64,000 bases of DNA, from assembly GCA_905250115.1 (NCBI GenBank), contig CAJNOI010000056.1, positions 390,099 through 454,098 of the forward strand. Direction: 5' to 3'. Below, in pieces: positions 12,635 through 24,698 of this stretch (its first letter is position 1; each line of letters opens with the position of its first letter). The notes under the pieces were generated by a model. That model was not told the DNA's origin, did not search any database, and saw only the letters and a program-made list of their open reading frames with translations. Both the position numbers and the translations under genes were made by a program. Source of the stretch: Adineta steineri (lineage: Eukaryota > Rotifera > Eurotatoria > Adinetida > Adinetidae).

Positions 12635-13402
12635 ATGCAATTCCACTACGTGTCTCTGATCGTTACTACAGCTCTTCTTCTATCACTCGTCAATAGTCAA
12701 GTTGCCAATGATACTGGAAAACAATTACAAAATAAAACATGTCATGTATACTGGGAATATACCAAAGATGCTTATGATGTCTATTATATCGGCAAAAAAA
12801 TTGAAGGTGCACGTGCAAGCTCCTTTCAAGTATTGAAGGATGGTTACTCAAAGGATTTTTCCGATGTCTACTATATGGGTAAAAAACTAGCAGATGCACG
12901 TGCAAGCTCTTTTCAACTGATTGGCGATGGTTATTCGAAGGATATGTCTGATGTTTACTATGGTGACAAAAAACTAGATGGTGTTCGGGCAAGTTCCTTT
13001 GTATTGTTGAAAGATGGATATTTCAAAGATGCTTATGATGTTTATTATATGCGTAAGCAAATCGATGGTGCACGCGCAAGTTCTTTTAAATTCGTTGGCG
13101 ATGGTTACTGGAAGGATGCTTATGATGTCTATTATATGGGTAAAAGATTAGATGGTGTTCGAGCAGGCTCCTTTGAATTGTTGAAAGATGGTTATTTCAA
13201 AGATGCCTATGATGTTTATTATATGCGAAACAAAATAGAAGGCGCACGTGCAGGTTCTTTTCAATTAATTGGTAACGGTTATTCTAAGGATGCTTATGAT
13301 GTCTATCATATGGGTAAAAAGATCAACGATGCACGTGGAGGTTCTTTTCAATTAATTGAAAGTGGCTATGCCAAAGATTATCGAAATACCACCTGTGTTT
13401 AA
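12635..13402 (+). CDS. Secreted DKNYY-type repeat protein, seven 29-residue repeats
   Basis: 255 residues, one exon. A signal peptide (about 1-21, hydrophobic VTTALLLSLVNSQ) is followed by a short Asn-glycosylated linker. Seven tandem 29-residue units of the form GYxKDxxDVYYxGKKIxxARASSFxLL follow. They match the DKNYY repeat family best known from bacteria, where the units are predicted to be beta-rich and of unknown function. The final partial unit ends KDYRNTTCV. The repeats alternate in type (FKD.YYMRKQ versus SKD.YYMGKK), suggesting duplication of two-unit blocks. A bacterial repeat behind a eukaryotic secretion signal suggests horizontal acquisition and retargeting, which is inference. 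Function unknown. Confidence 0.85.
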   Translation: MQFHYVSLIVTTALLLSLVNSQVANDTGKQLQNKTCHVYWEYTKDAYDVYYIGKKIEGARASSFQVLKDGYSKDFSDVYYMGKKLADARASSFQLIGDGYSKDMSDVYYGDKKLDGVRASSFVLLKDGYFKDAYDVYYMRKQIDGARASSFKFVGDGYWKDAYDVYYMGKRLDGVRAGSFELLKDGYFKDAYDVYYMRNKIEGARAGSFQLIGNGYSKDAYDVYHMGKKINDARGGSFQLIESGYAKDYRNTTCV

Positions 13403-14246
13403 TCAACAATAATTGAAAACGATACCAATATTTCGTATCGTATAAATGATAATGATTCAGTTATGATTACAGAGTTAATGCTACTTGCTTTAAGCATATA
13501 TTATACTCCTTTTTTTCTTTAAATATATAGTTTAATAAATTTCGTGGGATTGGATATTGATAACTTTGCAAATTATCGACAAAGAACGATATATTTTGAA
13601 CAACTTTTAGTATCTATTACTCTGTTTTTTTTTCTACATTTATTTCTATTAAATCTTATATCTAAAGAAAAAAAGATGTCATTACTGATCATATTTAAAT
13701 GCTATATTAAATGCGATTTTAAAATATATGATGAATAGTAATGTTCTTTATATTCCAAGTAGATCATTTGTTATTCATTCTTCATTAATATTTTAAACAA
13801 ATTTTCCATAAACAATTAATGATGTGGGAAGGAATTTAATTCTTTTATGGCAATCTAATGATCATTTAGTTCAAATTTCATCAAATACTAATGAAATATT
13901 TGAAATAGCAGTATATGTGATATTGTTATAATATCAAGTTTAATTTTAAAATCTTGAGTTAAATTTGGTATTTATGCTTTAAAAATCAAATTAATTATTT
14001 TACTTTTTTTAATTACAATTGATTTTAAAAAAAGAACGATAAGAACTTATTGAACGATTAGATTTTAGGTAAAATAAGAAAAATGAAAATTAATAAATAA
14101 GATTGACTGTTTTCAACAAAAATTTCATAGGATGAATCAGATAATAATTTGAATACATAGAGAAAAAAATACTTATTCTTTGTTGACAATGATACACGTG
14201 TAACCTTATCTTATCACTGTCGGTAGTAACAGTTGGTTAGATGCAT
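13403..14246. other. Mostly non-coding; possible gene relic near 13817-13930
   Basis: AT-rich stretch. About 13817-13930 (plus) stays open and reads protein-like (NDVGRNLILLWQSND and onward), but no start, splice context or family was recognised. It may be a decayed exon. Nothing else seen. Confidence 0.3.
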
Positions 14247-14283
14247 TTAGAGAACACTTAGTTGAGTGTTGTGCACAGCAACG

Positions 14284-14392
14284 ATGGCTTCATTAAGTGA
14301 ATTATACATTGCTTGTTGTGGTGGTGATGAAGATCTTGTACGAGGTCTATTGGCTTCTCTTGAATATAATGAGATAAATTGTCGTGAGCCGA
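14284..14392 (+). pseudogene. 5' stub of an ankyrin-repeat gene cut off by a foldback element
   Basis: ATG 14284 opens MASLSELYIACCGGDEDLV then RGLLASLEYNEINCREP, the usual opening of an ankyrin-repeat domain (helix pair, with the next repeat normally starting after NCRE-). The ankyrin sequence stops within a few bases of the telomere-like element starting at 14393, and no further repeats follow. Read-through adds only low-complexity residues. I infer a truncated relic. Confidence 0.6.
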
Positions 14393-14448
14393 GTGTGGGT
14401 GTGGGTGAACAGAAGAGTATTATAAACACCCACAACCTCATCCTCAAA
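14393..14448. repeat. Telomere-like foldback element, copy 3
   Basis: Left arm GTGTGGGTGTGGGTG, loop with AGTATTATAA, right arm ACACCCACAACCTCATCCTCAA. It lies directly against the ankyrin stub. Confidence 0.8.
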
Positions 14449-14522
14449 ATTCCATCATCAAGGAAACCTTACAGAAATCGGAGAAAATTTGTTTTTAGTG
14501 AATGAGAAAAAGACAATGGGAA

Positions 14523-14592
14523 GGGTGTGAGTGTGGGTGTGGGTGTTATATCCTACTTTCTTAGACACCCACACCCACCCACACCCACACCT
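14523..14592. repeat. Telomere-like foldback element, copy 4
   Basis: Left arm GGGTGTGAGTGTGGGTGTGG, loop TTATATCCTACTTTCTTAG, right arm ACACCCACACCCACCCACAC continuing to CCTTC. Only 75 bases after copy 3, same orientation. Confidence 0.85.
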
Positions 14593-14680
14593 TCATCCTC
14601 ATCCAGCCGGAATTAGATATTGTTCTCTTAGTATCTTCATTGAGGAAGAATTGTTTAAACTGTGAATAAAATGTTAATTT

Positions 14681-16726
14681 CTAATCTTTATTGATTTTTA
14701 AAACATATAATCTTGTTCGATTATTTAACATAAAATGCTGATAACAATAATAATCGTCACATATGTGTTGAATAAATGGATAAGTATTTACTAATTGTGT
14801 ACAATTAACTGTTTTTTGTTTATATTTCCTCATTTCATCTCTATGTGAATAACTTTGTGAATAGCATATTTTATCAATTGAGAAGTTAAAATAATAAGAT
14901 TTTGACACTGATTTAAAAAACATTTCAATATTTTTTGGTCCAGGTAACCAAAGTGTACTTATTGGATAATATGCCAATGGATATATATATTCTTTGTTTA
15001 TAAAAACACCTGGGTTAATATGTGTTTGGTTATCTGTATAAAAATCAATTCCAATAAAAGGCCATTTCCATGGATATTTTCCAGCTGATTTAGATGAAAT
15101 GAAATAAAATTTCATATTTGTTTCAGAATTTATATAAAATCGCCAATCAGTTGAATTATCTAATTGATTTATTCGAGATAAATTTGAATAATATTTCTTA
15201 TGTATCAAAATATCAACATCATCATCATATGGTAATATATCTATTTATATTAACAAATTATTTTTATTTATCAAAAAATATCTTAATATTATTTTCTCAT
15301 CTTTCTATCTAAGCTAACAACAGAAAGTAAATATCTACCTAAAGTCTTTTAAATACGATTCTTCACCGAATTTTATTCAAAAAGCATTATTCCAACATAC
15401 AATTGCAATATTATCGATTCATTCATTGTAAAAAGATAAACTCAGAGATTCTAATAGTGATGATGCGAAGGGACCGAGTCCGTTAAGTTTCAAAAAGTTT
15501 GGGAAAAAAATGACTATTTCATATTAGGTAATGTCACAGCATACTACTACGTAAACTACAGAGATTCCTTTTCAGTTTTATCGTGAGAACCAGATGAAGA
15601 GTTTAAAGCAGGATGCTTTTGTTAAAAATATAGCCTTGTAAATATCGAACTTTTATCTTTTATTTCTTAACCACTTAGCGAAACATATCAGAGATGAGCA
15701 ATATCGTTAATTGTTACTACTACTTTCCTTTCTTTCTTTGATTCCATATTAACCTCTACTCCAGCTATTTATTCCTTCAATTTCACAAAATTCAGTGAAA
15801 TAGATATTAGTGGCAACTTCATTCTCTCTCTACTTACCAAGTCTGACGGGAAATGAGAAATTCTTTCAGTATATATTTTCATATGCTAGTTATTATTCAC
15901 TATTAATATGCGTCGATAATGAGAATAATCTCTAGTTAAACAGTTTAAATACAGACCATAAACTGATTAGATTCGAGTGAGATTTTGATATTAATCATAC
16001 TCGAAATAATGCTTAATTAACTATATGGTAATAAAAAGAATAAAAACTAATAATTCTATATGAATCTATTAGATATTAATAAATAAGTTTGATTTTTATT
16101 TCATAATAGTTGAATTCTACTCGAAAGAATCTGATAGTTTTCTCATTAAAGAAATTCTTTTCACTAAGAATACGTATGAAATTTAAAATAATTGTTATTT
16201 TATTGACATCTGAATAAAACTATTAAAATATTGATTAAAGACTAAGAATTGTAATGTAATATTTACCATGATTTCTATATGATCCTAATAATGTTCCATA
16301 ACTAATAAAATATTCTATTGAATAAGTTCGGCATATATGATCAAATATTTGAATTAATTTCACATATAATTGATGTTCACATGGACTTATTAAACGCGGG
16401 AGAATCGAAGAATTTTTCCATAAGGAATAAAAATAAGGTAATTTAGGAAATGATTCAATTGAATCTTTGTTCCTTAATGGTTTAGAGTACATTTTTTCAG
16501 AAGAATAATGTTCAAGTTGATGAAATTCTAATTGATATCGTTGTTTAAGTAAAAATTCCGAACAAAAATCATTGGAAATATTATTAATATATTCAAATGG
16601 AATCATTAATGATGTCAGATTAGATGTGGAGATTTTAATAACATTACATGAAAGATTGTTATAGATCAAACCAATAAATAATAGAATAAATATAATTTTA
16701 AATAAAGATTTTTTGATTAGTTTCAT
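14681..16726 (-). CDS. LicD/fukutin-like nucleotidyltransferase-fold protein, type II membrane
   Basis: Two exons, 16726-16267 and 15240-14681, phases matching, 339 residues. The N-terminus is a signal anchor (KSLFKIIFILLFIGLIY), predicting a Golgi/ER lumenal enzyme. The intron splits the LicD active-site region: exon 1 ends in ISYGTLLGSYRNHG and exon 2 opens DILPYDDDVDIL, which together give the G-x-LLG-x-R and DDDxD metal-binding motifs. LicD-type proteins transfer phosphocholine or phospho-sugars to glycans. In animals, fukutin relatives act on dystroglycan, and bdelloids and nematodes carry many divergent copies. Substrate unknown. The 1.03 kb intron (15241-16266) is unusually long here and appears empty. 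Confidence 0.82.
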
Positions 16727-16780
16727 ATCTAAAAGATTTCCATTTAACTTTTCTCAAAACAAATAAAGAGTAATTCGCAA

Positions 16781-16891
16781 AATCTTGAAGGTGGGTGTGA
16801 ATGTGGGCGGGTGTGACTGTAAGTATTATATTTTTCTGTAATTAATACTTACATCAACACAAATCCCACCCACACCCACACCTTCAAGATT
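16781..16891. repeat. Telomere-like foldback element, copy 5, with nested stem
   Basis: Bounded by a perfect 13-base inverted repeat AATCTTGAAGGTG / CACCTTCAAGATT. The G-rich arm GGGTGTGAATGTGGGCGGG faces the C-rich arm CCCACCCACACCC. Inside is a second stem, GTAAGTATTA / TAATACTTAC. The longest and most symmetrical copy in the window. Confidence 0.9.
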
Positions 16892-17358
16892 AAAAATCAT
16901 ACTGAATAAAATGTTCGAGTGATACATACCTTGCTTTGTAACAGAATAGAAGGTAACCAAACTTGCTTGCTCTCTTTATCCATCGTCTTCTGTCGATAAG
17001 AACACCAAAAGTCTTATCAATATGCGCATGTTAGTTACACAATTATATGCAACGACCACTACTAATAAGATTTCGCTTATCGTCCAAGTGTAGTAAGAAG
17101 TGTCAATACACAGGAGACTCACTTTAAATTTTAATATTTATTTTTGTATCAAGTTTTCTATTCAGATTAGTCTTTTTTTTTGACGACAGAGCTTTATTGA
17201 CGATGAAACAGACAATATAGTCATACACAACGGAAAACGTATAACAAATGACGGACTGTACTGCCATAAAGTTAGAATTATTTAAAACGAGACACCTGAC
17301 ATATGTCTTCTGTCCCGGAGATTGATTTTGGTTGTGATATTTGTTATGTGCTGTTTAT

Positions 17359-17424
17359 GGGGTGTGGGTGTGAGTCTTGCCTCCTTCTTTCTCAAGCCTA
17401 CATTGACACCCACACCCACCTTTA
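17359..17424. repeat. Telomere-like foldback element, copy 6
   Basis: Left arm GGGGTGTGGGTGTGAGTC, pyrimidine-rich loop, right arm GACACCCACACCCACC then TTTAAA. Confidence 0.8.
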
Positions 17425-17691
17425 AAAAGTAAGAATCTGACTGATAAAAAGGCTTGTTTTTTTCTGATTCAAATTATGCAAACTTCTAATTAATTTGCTA
17501 CTGATCGTATTAATCTTAATTCTCGGCCATGTAAGAACGATAATATAATATTTATAGCACAGTGAAGAGTGTATCCTTCATTATTTTTTTATATTAATAT
17601 AGTATAATAAAAAATTGAAATATTTTAGCAGTAAAAAAAAACTGAAAATTTTCTTTATATCCATATGCATGAATAAATCGAATGATTTCTA

Positions 17692-20600
17692 TCACCATAT
17701 GACACATTTGTTTATTCGACTATTTCCTTGACCTGGCTTACATCCAAATACTCGATCAAATTCATCAAAATTTGATGTTGAACCAAGTATTCTAGAAAAT
17801 AAAAATAATTTTTTTTGATATAATATTTTTGATGAAAAGTGATATGCATAATAGCAACCTAAATTCAGTAGGTGAATGTGCATCAGTTAAAACAATTTTC
17901 ATGGCCGCTTGATCTGTCGATTTTGAGCACCATATCGAACCATAACTCATAAAAAACATCTGTTCTTCAGAATATTTTGTCAAACTAGGTAGCTTTTGAT
18001 CAACATTTGGATTCATCTTAGACCATTTTTGATAAGCCTATGATATCAAAAATAAATTATAATAAAATATAATATATATTTGAACTTACATAAAACGCTT
18101 CTTTCAAACCACCATTATCAGCAATATTTTCACTTAATGTCTGTTTACCATTGATCTAAACGAAAAGAATTTTTTTTTGATCATCACACATAGTAAAATG
18201 AAATCTTACATGCATATTTATTTGAGATATTGTATAATTATTATATTGTTCTATCATACATTGTTTATGTTCATTAAATGAATTAATAGTTTCATATGAC
18301 CACCATGGAATTCGATTACCATATTTATCATATTGACGACCATCATTATCAAAAGCATGTGTCAATTCATGACCTATGATTGTACCAATAGCTAATATCA
18401 AAATTCAGGAATAAAAAAACTCGTCTTTCCAATCAAATGATTTATCGCACTTACCACCATAATTCAAATATCTGAAAATGAAATATTAATAAATTGTACA
18501 TCATATATAAATAAGAAGAGATTGTCTTACTTTGGTGCATCTTTACGAAAAAATGGTGTTTGAAGAATAGCAGCGGTGAGAGCTAGAAATAGATAAAAAT
18601 TATTTCTAGATAGCTTTCAAATCAGTTAAACATGTTACTTATGTCATTAAATGATGGACGATAATAAGCATTAACAGTAGTAGGAAATGTATCATCCCAA
18701 TTTTTTCGGTCAACCGATTTATGAAGTTTAAGAAGATTCTTTTTTGCATTTAATTGTAACATTCTTAAAATATTTTGAATATACGATGAATTAAATTTAT
18801 ACTAAATTTCGAAAAAGTACAAGATAAATTAATAAATTCGTCACGGTTCTGTCACTTACTTCTTCATATTGTTGTTCGAAATCTGTCATATTATCACCAT
18901 TCAATTCATCAGCATAACCAATTCTTTCGTGAATCCATTGAGCCTACGTACATATATTTATTAGAAATTTTACTCGAAGAAAAATCAATTATAATAACAT
19001 ACTTTTTCAATAGCAACAGTTTTTGAAAGTAAATTCATCCATTTCGATCCATTAATCATTTCAGAGAGAACATTATGAATATTTTTAACCGTTTCTATTG
19101 ACTATATTAAAATAAAATAATAATAACAATAACAATTATTCTCTAGGATTTTACCTCTTGACGAGCATAATCATCAAATTTCTTCTTTATATATAGTCTA
19201 GAAACTACCATTCCCATATTATCAGTAATATATGTAGCACACTTCACTGGACGAGATGTTTCAACTGCAGTACCGGAAAAGATTTTAATGAATTCTTGTT
19301 TCATCATTCGAAATCGTTTTGGCATATGATCGAGTTGATTGAGTACAAATCGCCATATTAGATAATTCTGAATAGTACGTGGACGATTTTGATCAAAAAG
19401 TATCGAAATATTACGTAACACTTCTATATCATTAACATTAATGATATCTTCACGAACAAGAGTGACATTTCCAAATAGATAAATACGCTGAAGATATTCA
19501 GTATAATTAAACTATTTAGATATATGACAGAGAGACATAAATATAAATATGAGAAGATAACTTACTGATGTATTCATGAAATTAAATAGACTCCCAAAAG
19601 TTAACCGATAGACCGGAGTTTCACGTTGTTGAACTGTAGTGTAAAAATTCTGAAAAAGAATCGACAAAATCATATTGATTACACACAACTAATAAAATAC
19701 TTGAGCAAGAGATTTTTCAAATTGAAATATTTCATTGATGTCACTATCATTCACTAATGTATGGTTTGTTAATGCTAAAATAACATCTTTCATCAACTTT
19801 TGATAAGCTTGTGTGATTGTACTTTCATTCAAATAATAATTACGATCACCGAGACTTAAAGTACCTTGACCTATCTAAAATATTCATATATATATAACTA
19901 AGAAATATTCTTTACATTTTCTACTAACATAAATACACTGAACAGATGAATTTTCATCATCATTATAAGTGAGTGTATAAAATAATGGAAAATTATTATA
20001 TTGACTTAATTTAACTGATAAATCAAGCAAATTATATATTGATTCATTCCAGTTCGATTGTTCTATGATTGGCCACCCATTGAATTGTGTCTGAATAAGT
20101 GAAAGTATTCCATCAATGTCATCTTTTTCAATAGTTTCCTCATGAATACATGAATTATATAAATGTTGTGCATTGATAACAGAATTGAGTTGAATGGATT
20201 CATTTGTAGATGTTGAAAGAAGATCTATAGAAAATAAGATAGAGAGAAAATATTTTTATATAATTTACCAATAATATCATAGATAACTTGAGTTTGTAAT
20301 TGTGTAAATGCATTCTGACTTTGTTCTAAATGAAGAAAAATAAAAATTTCATTATTATGACAATCATAACATTACGATCATATGGTATTCGTGTATTTTT
20401 AATCCATGTACCACAAGTAAATTGATAAAAATTTTCACATGGATCAATCGTTTCATCAATACTTTCAAGTAAATAATTCGCTATGAAAAAGAAAAAAAAA
20501 AGGAACAGATTTAAGAGATTGAAAATAGTAATTACCTGCTTTGAGACAATATGAACTCAAACAAAGATTTTTTGTTTCATTTTCTGAAATGAATAGATAG

Positions 20601-20866
20601 CGAGATATTAATTAGTTTATTTATAAAATTTACCAGATGATGATGATGATGATTGATACATTCTAATTTGATTTCGTTCGATACCAAATAAAATAGCCAA
20701 TACAATTGTTGCAATAATAAACAAACTAGTTATTATACCAAACAGTATCAGAAATTTGTTCCATTTGAATGATTTCCTTTCAAAAAAAGAAAAGATTTTT
20801 ATAATGTTCGTTTTTCTTTGTTAAAATTATGTCTTACTGTTCTGAAGTATTTATTTCCATTGACAT
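17692..20866 (-). CDS. M13 family (neprilysin/ECE-like) type II membrane zinc metallopeptidase
   Basis: Many short exons read from ATG 20866 to TGA 17692. A short cytosolic N-terminus precedes a TM anchor ([20 protein letters not shown]) and a Ser run. The ectodomain begins with [15 protein letters not shown]. Catalytic parts are all present: substrate-binding [10 protein letters not shown] (about 18670), the zinc site [13 protein letters not shown] (18374-18336), the third ligand motif ENIADNGG (about 18128), and the family C-terminus ending CVIW, with the conserved penultimate region VFGCKPG. The enzyme should cleave small peptides at the cell surface, plausibly hormones for the many GPCRs, though that link is only inference. 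Introns are 45-60 bases. It is not a pseudogene by any feature I can see. Confidence 0.9.
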
Positions 20867-21412
20867 ATTAATTTCAATTTTTAATAAAATTTTTCTTTTT
20901 ATTGTCACTCTTCTGTAAAAGTAAGGCACTAATAAATCAAAATAGTTTCAACATCTACGTAACAACTTTCTTTTTCATCATTAAATATGAATGAACTATA
21001 TTATAAAAATGTATATTTGAATAAAATAGAATTCAAATAGTTATAGAAAGAAACATATACATTTATACTTAAAGTAAGGTAAAGGGCGTGATTATCCTTG
21101 AATATGTATGAATTAGATCTTTTATTCAATACATAATTTTAGTTTTTATTTTATGAAAGAGAACTTAACAAGGTTAAATGTATATATATAAACAAGTAAA
21201 TTTGTCCTTAGAGAAAAGAACACTTGAATAAATATATAACATTGGAGTATTTTAATAAGGTACCATTTACACTGATTTAACAGAATATTTATAGTCATCT
21301 TGATTTCAGATGAAAATATTGTTTCTTGATTAAAATTTTCATTTCTTTTACCGATTAAAAAATAGATACCCAAAGTTTGACTACTATGTTCAGACATGAT
21401 GGTGATTTCATT

Positions 21413-21446
<34 letters not shown>

Positions 21447-22188
21447 AGCATAACATCTGATCGATGTCGTATGTGAAAATGACTATTTCCGTCGTCTAAA
21501 AAAAGATCAACATGCTATGAGTATCAGAATTGAGAAGAAGAATATCTTCATTCTAAAAAACAGCAGCTGATAATATTGAATAAGGTCCATCTCCTATCGA
21601 AAATAATATATTTCTTTGGAAAAAATTAGATTACTATCTCCGAAAAATCACTATCTTGCTCATTAAATATTAATGTGTGATGTTGAACATCTGTATTTCG
21701 ATAATATTTGACAAGATCTTCAGATGGAGAGTTAAATATATGTAACATCTATTAGTTAATAGAACTGTAGAGATCAATACAGAAATGATCCAACTACAAA
21801 TAATGTACCATGCAATCATCGAAACGAATGATGATATTTTTTTTTTCTTTCAAAATCGGTTTCACTTCTTATCAACTCATAGTATTCTTTTAAGCTGATT
21901 GAATAATTGATGACAACAACTTACGTGTTGATAAATATGGAAACATATTTTATTATCTGTGCGATTATATTTATAACGAACAGTCTTTTCTACATGCAAA
22001 AAAAATTATGAGTCACACATATACTATTTCACCATTTAGCAAAAAGATACGCATGGTTAAACAATAATGTACATGTACATAATGAAAAAGAAATTTTACA
22101 TTATATCTATTACAGTCGTAGTACAATATTTTTTTCTTTCGTTTGAATCGAAGCACTTGCATTTCACTACGATTTATGTAACTGACAC
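20867..22188. other. Divergent intergenic region between neprilysin-like and ART-TPR genes
   Basis: Holds the promoters of two divergent genes. AT-rich, with an (AT)n microsatellite at 21414-21443; no gene, RNA or mobile element seen. Confidence 0.5.
21414..21443. repeat. (AT)n microsatellite
   Basis: About 30 bases of uninterrupted TA repeat. Spurious open frames cross it. Confidence 0.9.
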
Positions 22189-24698
22189 ATGGACGAAAAC
22201 AAATTGAATACACATGATATTTTGAGCGAACAAAAAATAAAATCATCGATAGATTTTTCCAATAATGAAACAAAAATCAATCCATCATCATCAGTTCAAT
22301 ATAGTGAAGGTAAAAGTAAGCAACAAGATCTAGCATAGAAAAAGCTTAATATCAGATCTTCGGATATTTTGAAAGAAATCTATGAACAATTGGCTATGCT
22401 TGTTTTGACATATATTTCGAGGGAATAAAATAGACGTTCGTTTATCTAGATCATGTATCAAAATCAAGATTTTCTTTTGAATGAACAGTGAAGAATATTC
22501 TATTTTGATACGGGTAGTAATTAATCTACTCATTATTTCTTTTAACATCAGACCATGATATCCCAATACCGGTTTCATCTAGTCGTTCACGAGGTTGTGG
22601 TATTAAAAATTTTCTTATTGTATGGCTCGACGCAGACATCAATGATTCAGACATCACTTATTGTAATTCAGTCACTGACCTACGCAAGATTGTCGACAAT
22701 ATCCGTACATTCACCAATGTTGAGAAATGCTTTGATTTTCTTACTGGTATCAAAGATATAAAAGTATTCATAATTGTTTCAGCGTCTCTCGAACAAATTT
22801 TCGTGCCGAAAATTCATGATATATCATGTATTAAATGGATCTATATTTTTTGTGTCAATACTATGGATCATGAACAAAGCGATAAAAAATGGTCGAAAGT
22901 TAATGGTATTTACACGAATATTCAACAGATTTGTGATTCACTCAAACAATACATTAATCAACGAAATCAAGATTTGATTCCAATGAGTTTTGTATCAATG
23001 AATCATGATGCATCAGCATATCAAGATTTGGATCAACTCGAACCAACGTTCATGTATTCAACATTACTCAAAGAAATTCTTTTAGAACTCAATTATAGTG
23101 ATCAAGCCGTTAAAGAATTGACCGACGACTGTCGAGAAAAGTACAAAGATAACGATTCACAATTGGAAATTATTGATCAGTTCGAACAAGAATATCATCA
23201 ACACACTCCCATATGGTGGTATACTCTTGAAGGTTTTACATATCAAATGCTCAATCGTGCTCTACGCACATTAGATGTGAATGTTATCGTCAAAATGGGA
23301 TTTTTCGTTCGAGACATTCATGAGCATATAGAAGAACTTCATTCAAAACAATTTCAAAGTCAACAAAGTCCATTTATGCTCTATCGAGGACAGGGTATGA
23401 TTAAGAGTGATTTCGACAAAATGATCAACACTCAGAGAGGTCTTCTATCATTCAATAATTTCTTATCTACGAGTAGAAATCGAGAGGTTTCCTTTGAATT
23501 CGTTACTACTACTACTCTTAACAGGCCTGAATTGATTGGCGTTCTCTTTCAAATTACAGTTGATCCATCGGTCCTATCGACACCATTTGCACAAATCGAC
23601 GATGTGAGCTACTATCAGGAATCTGAAGAAGAAGTTCTATTCTCTATGCACTCTGTTTTTCGAATTGGTGAATTCAAACAATTAGAAAATCGTATATGGG
23701 ATGTGAAACTGACATTGACATCGGATACCGATCCACAGCTTAGTATTCTTACGACACGTATGCGAGAAGAAGTGGTTGGATCAACAGGCTGGCATCGACT
23801 CGGTAAATTGATGATTAAAACTGGAAATTTTAATAAAGCCGAAGAAGTTTATCGGATGCTAGTCGAAGCGACATTGTTTGATGCTCACGAAGAACTTTCG
23901 TTTTTATATAATCAACTTGGCTCAATAAAAGTCAACAAAGCAGAATATGATGATGCAATACAGTACTATGAAAAATCACTCAAATCGAAGAAAAAATATC
24001 TTCCTTCGACTCATCCTGATTGGGGTACTAGCTATAATAGTATCGGCTTGATGTACAACAGCACGGGAGAATACACGAAAGCACTTTCATGGCATAAAAA
24101 GGCGCTTGAAATCCGACTACGATCTCTCAGTTCACATCATCTTGACTTGGCTGAAAGCTATAACAATATCGGTGAGGTGTATCATAACATGGAAGACCAC
24201 TCCAAAGCAATTTTTTCCTATCAAAGAGCGCTTGAAATCCGAACAAATTTTCTTCCTTCAAATCATCCTGATTTGGCTGAGAGCTATAACAATATTGCTG
24301 AAGAATATTCGAAGATGGAGCAATATACAAAATCACTTTCATCCCATGAAAAATCGCTTCAAATTTTACTTAAATCTCTTCCTCCAAATCATCCATATGT
24401 GGCTATGAGTCATGACAACATCGGCTTGGTGTATGCCAAGATGAAAGAATTCTCGAAAGCACTTTTTTATCATCAGAAAGCGCTTGAAATCTTCCAACAG
24501 ACACTTCCTGAAAATCATCCCGATCTGGCAATTACACATAACAATATAGCTAAAGTTTATAATTCTACTCATGAGTACAACACAGCAATGGAACATGCTG
24601 AACTCGCTATTGGAATGATTCAAGGAAAACTAATTGATAATCATCCACGCTTCATAGAATATCGAAATCTAGTTGAAGAAATACGAAAAAAATTGTAA
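22189..24698 (+). CDS. NAD:arginine ADP-ribosyltransferase (R-S-ExE) with C-terminal TPR repeats
   Basis: Two exons, 22189-22309 and 22552-24698, give 755 residues. Residues about 45-170 form the N-terminal domain common in bdelloid ART-TPR proteins (NFLIVWLDADIND, later KIHDISCIKWIYIF). The ART domain follows with the complete arginine-type triad: YRGQG (Arg about 319), FLSTS (about 345-349) and the catalytic glutamates in SEEEVLF (about 398-404). From about 455 to 735 run about seven 42-residue kinesin-light-chain-type TPRs (ALxxHxKALEIRL...HPDLAxSYNNIG). There is no signal peptide, so it is probably cytosolic. The active site is intact, so transfer of ADP-ribose to a protein arginine is likely; TPRs would select the target. 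Such proteins are greatly expanded in bdelloids; role unknown. Confidence 0.9.

Larger units (their letters stand above)
16727..17691. other. Intergenic stretch with two telomere-like foldback elements
   Basis: Promoter side of the LicD-like gene and 3' flank of the neprilysin-like gene. It holds foldbacks at 16781-16891 and 17359-17424; no gene seen. Confidence 0.5.

Noticed and set aside
12690..12992. 100-residue open frame antisense to the DKNYY-repeat gene
   Set aside because: A shadow of the repeat in the opposite strand with no signal of its own.
13544..13738. 64-residue open frame after the DKNYY-repeat gene
   Set aside because: AT-rich, Leu/Phe-biased, with no start context or family.
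21146..21451. 101-residue minus-strand open frame
   Set aside because: It begins in the (AT)n microsatellite and has no recognisable motif.
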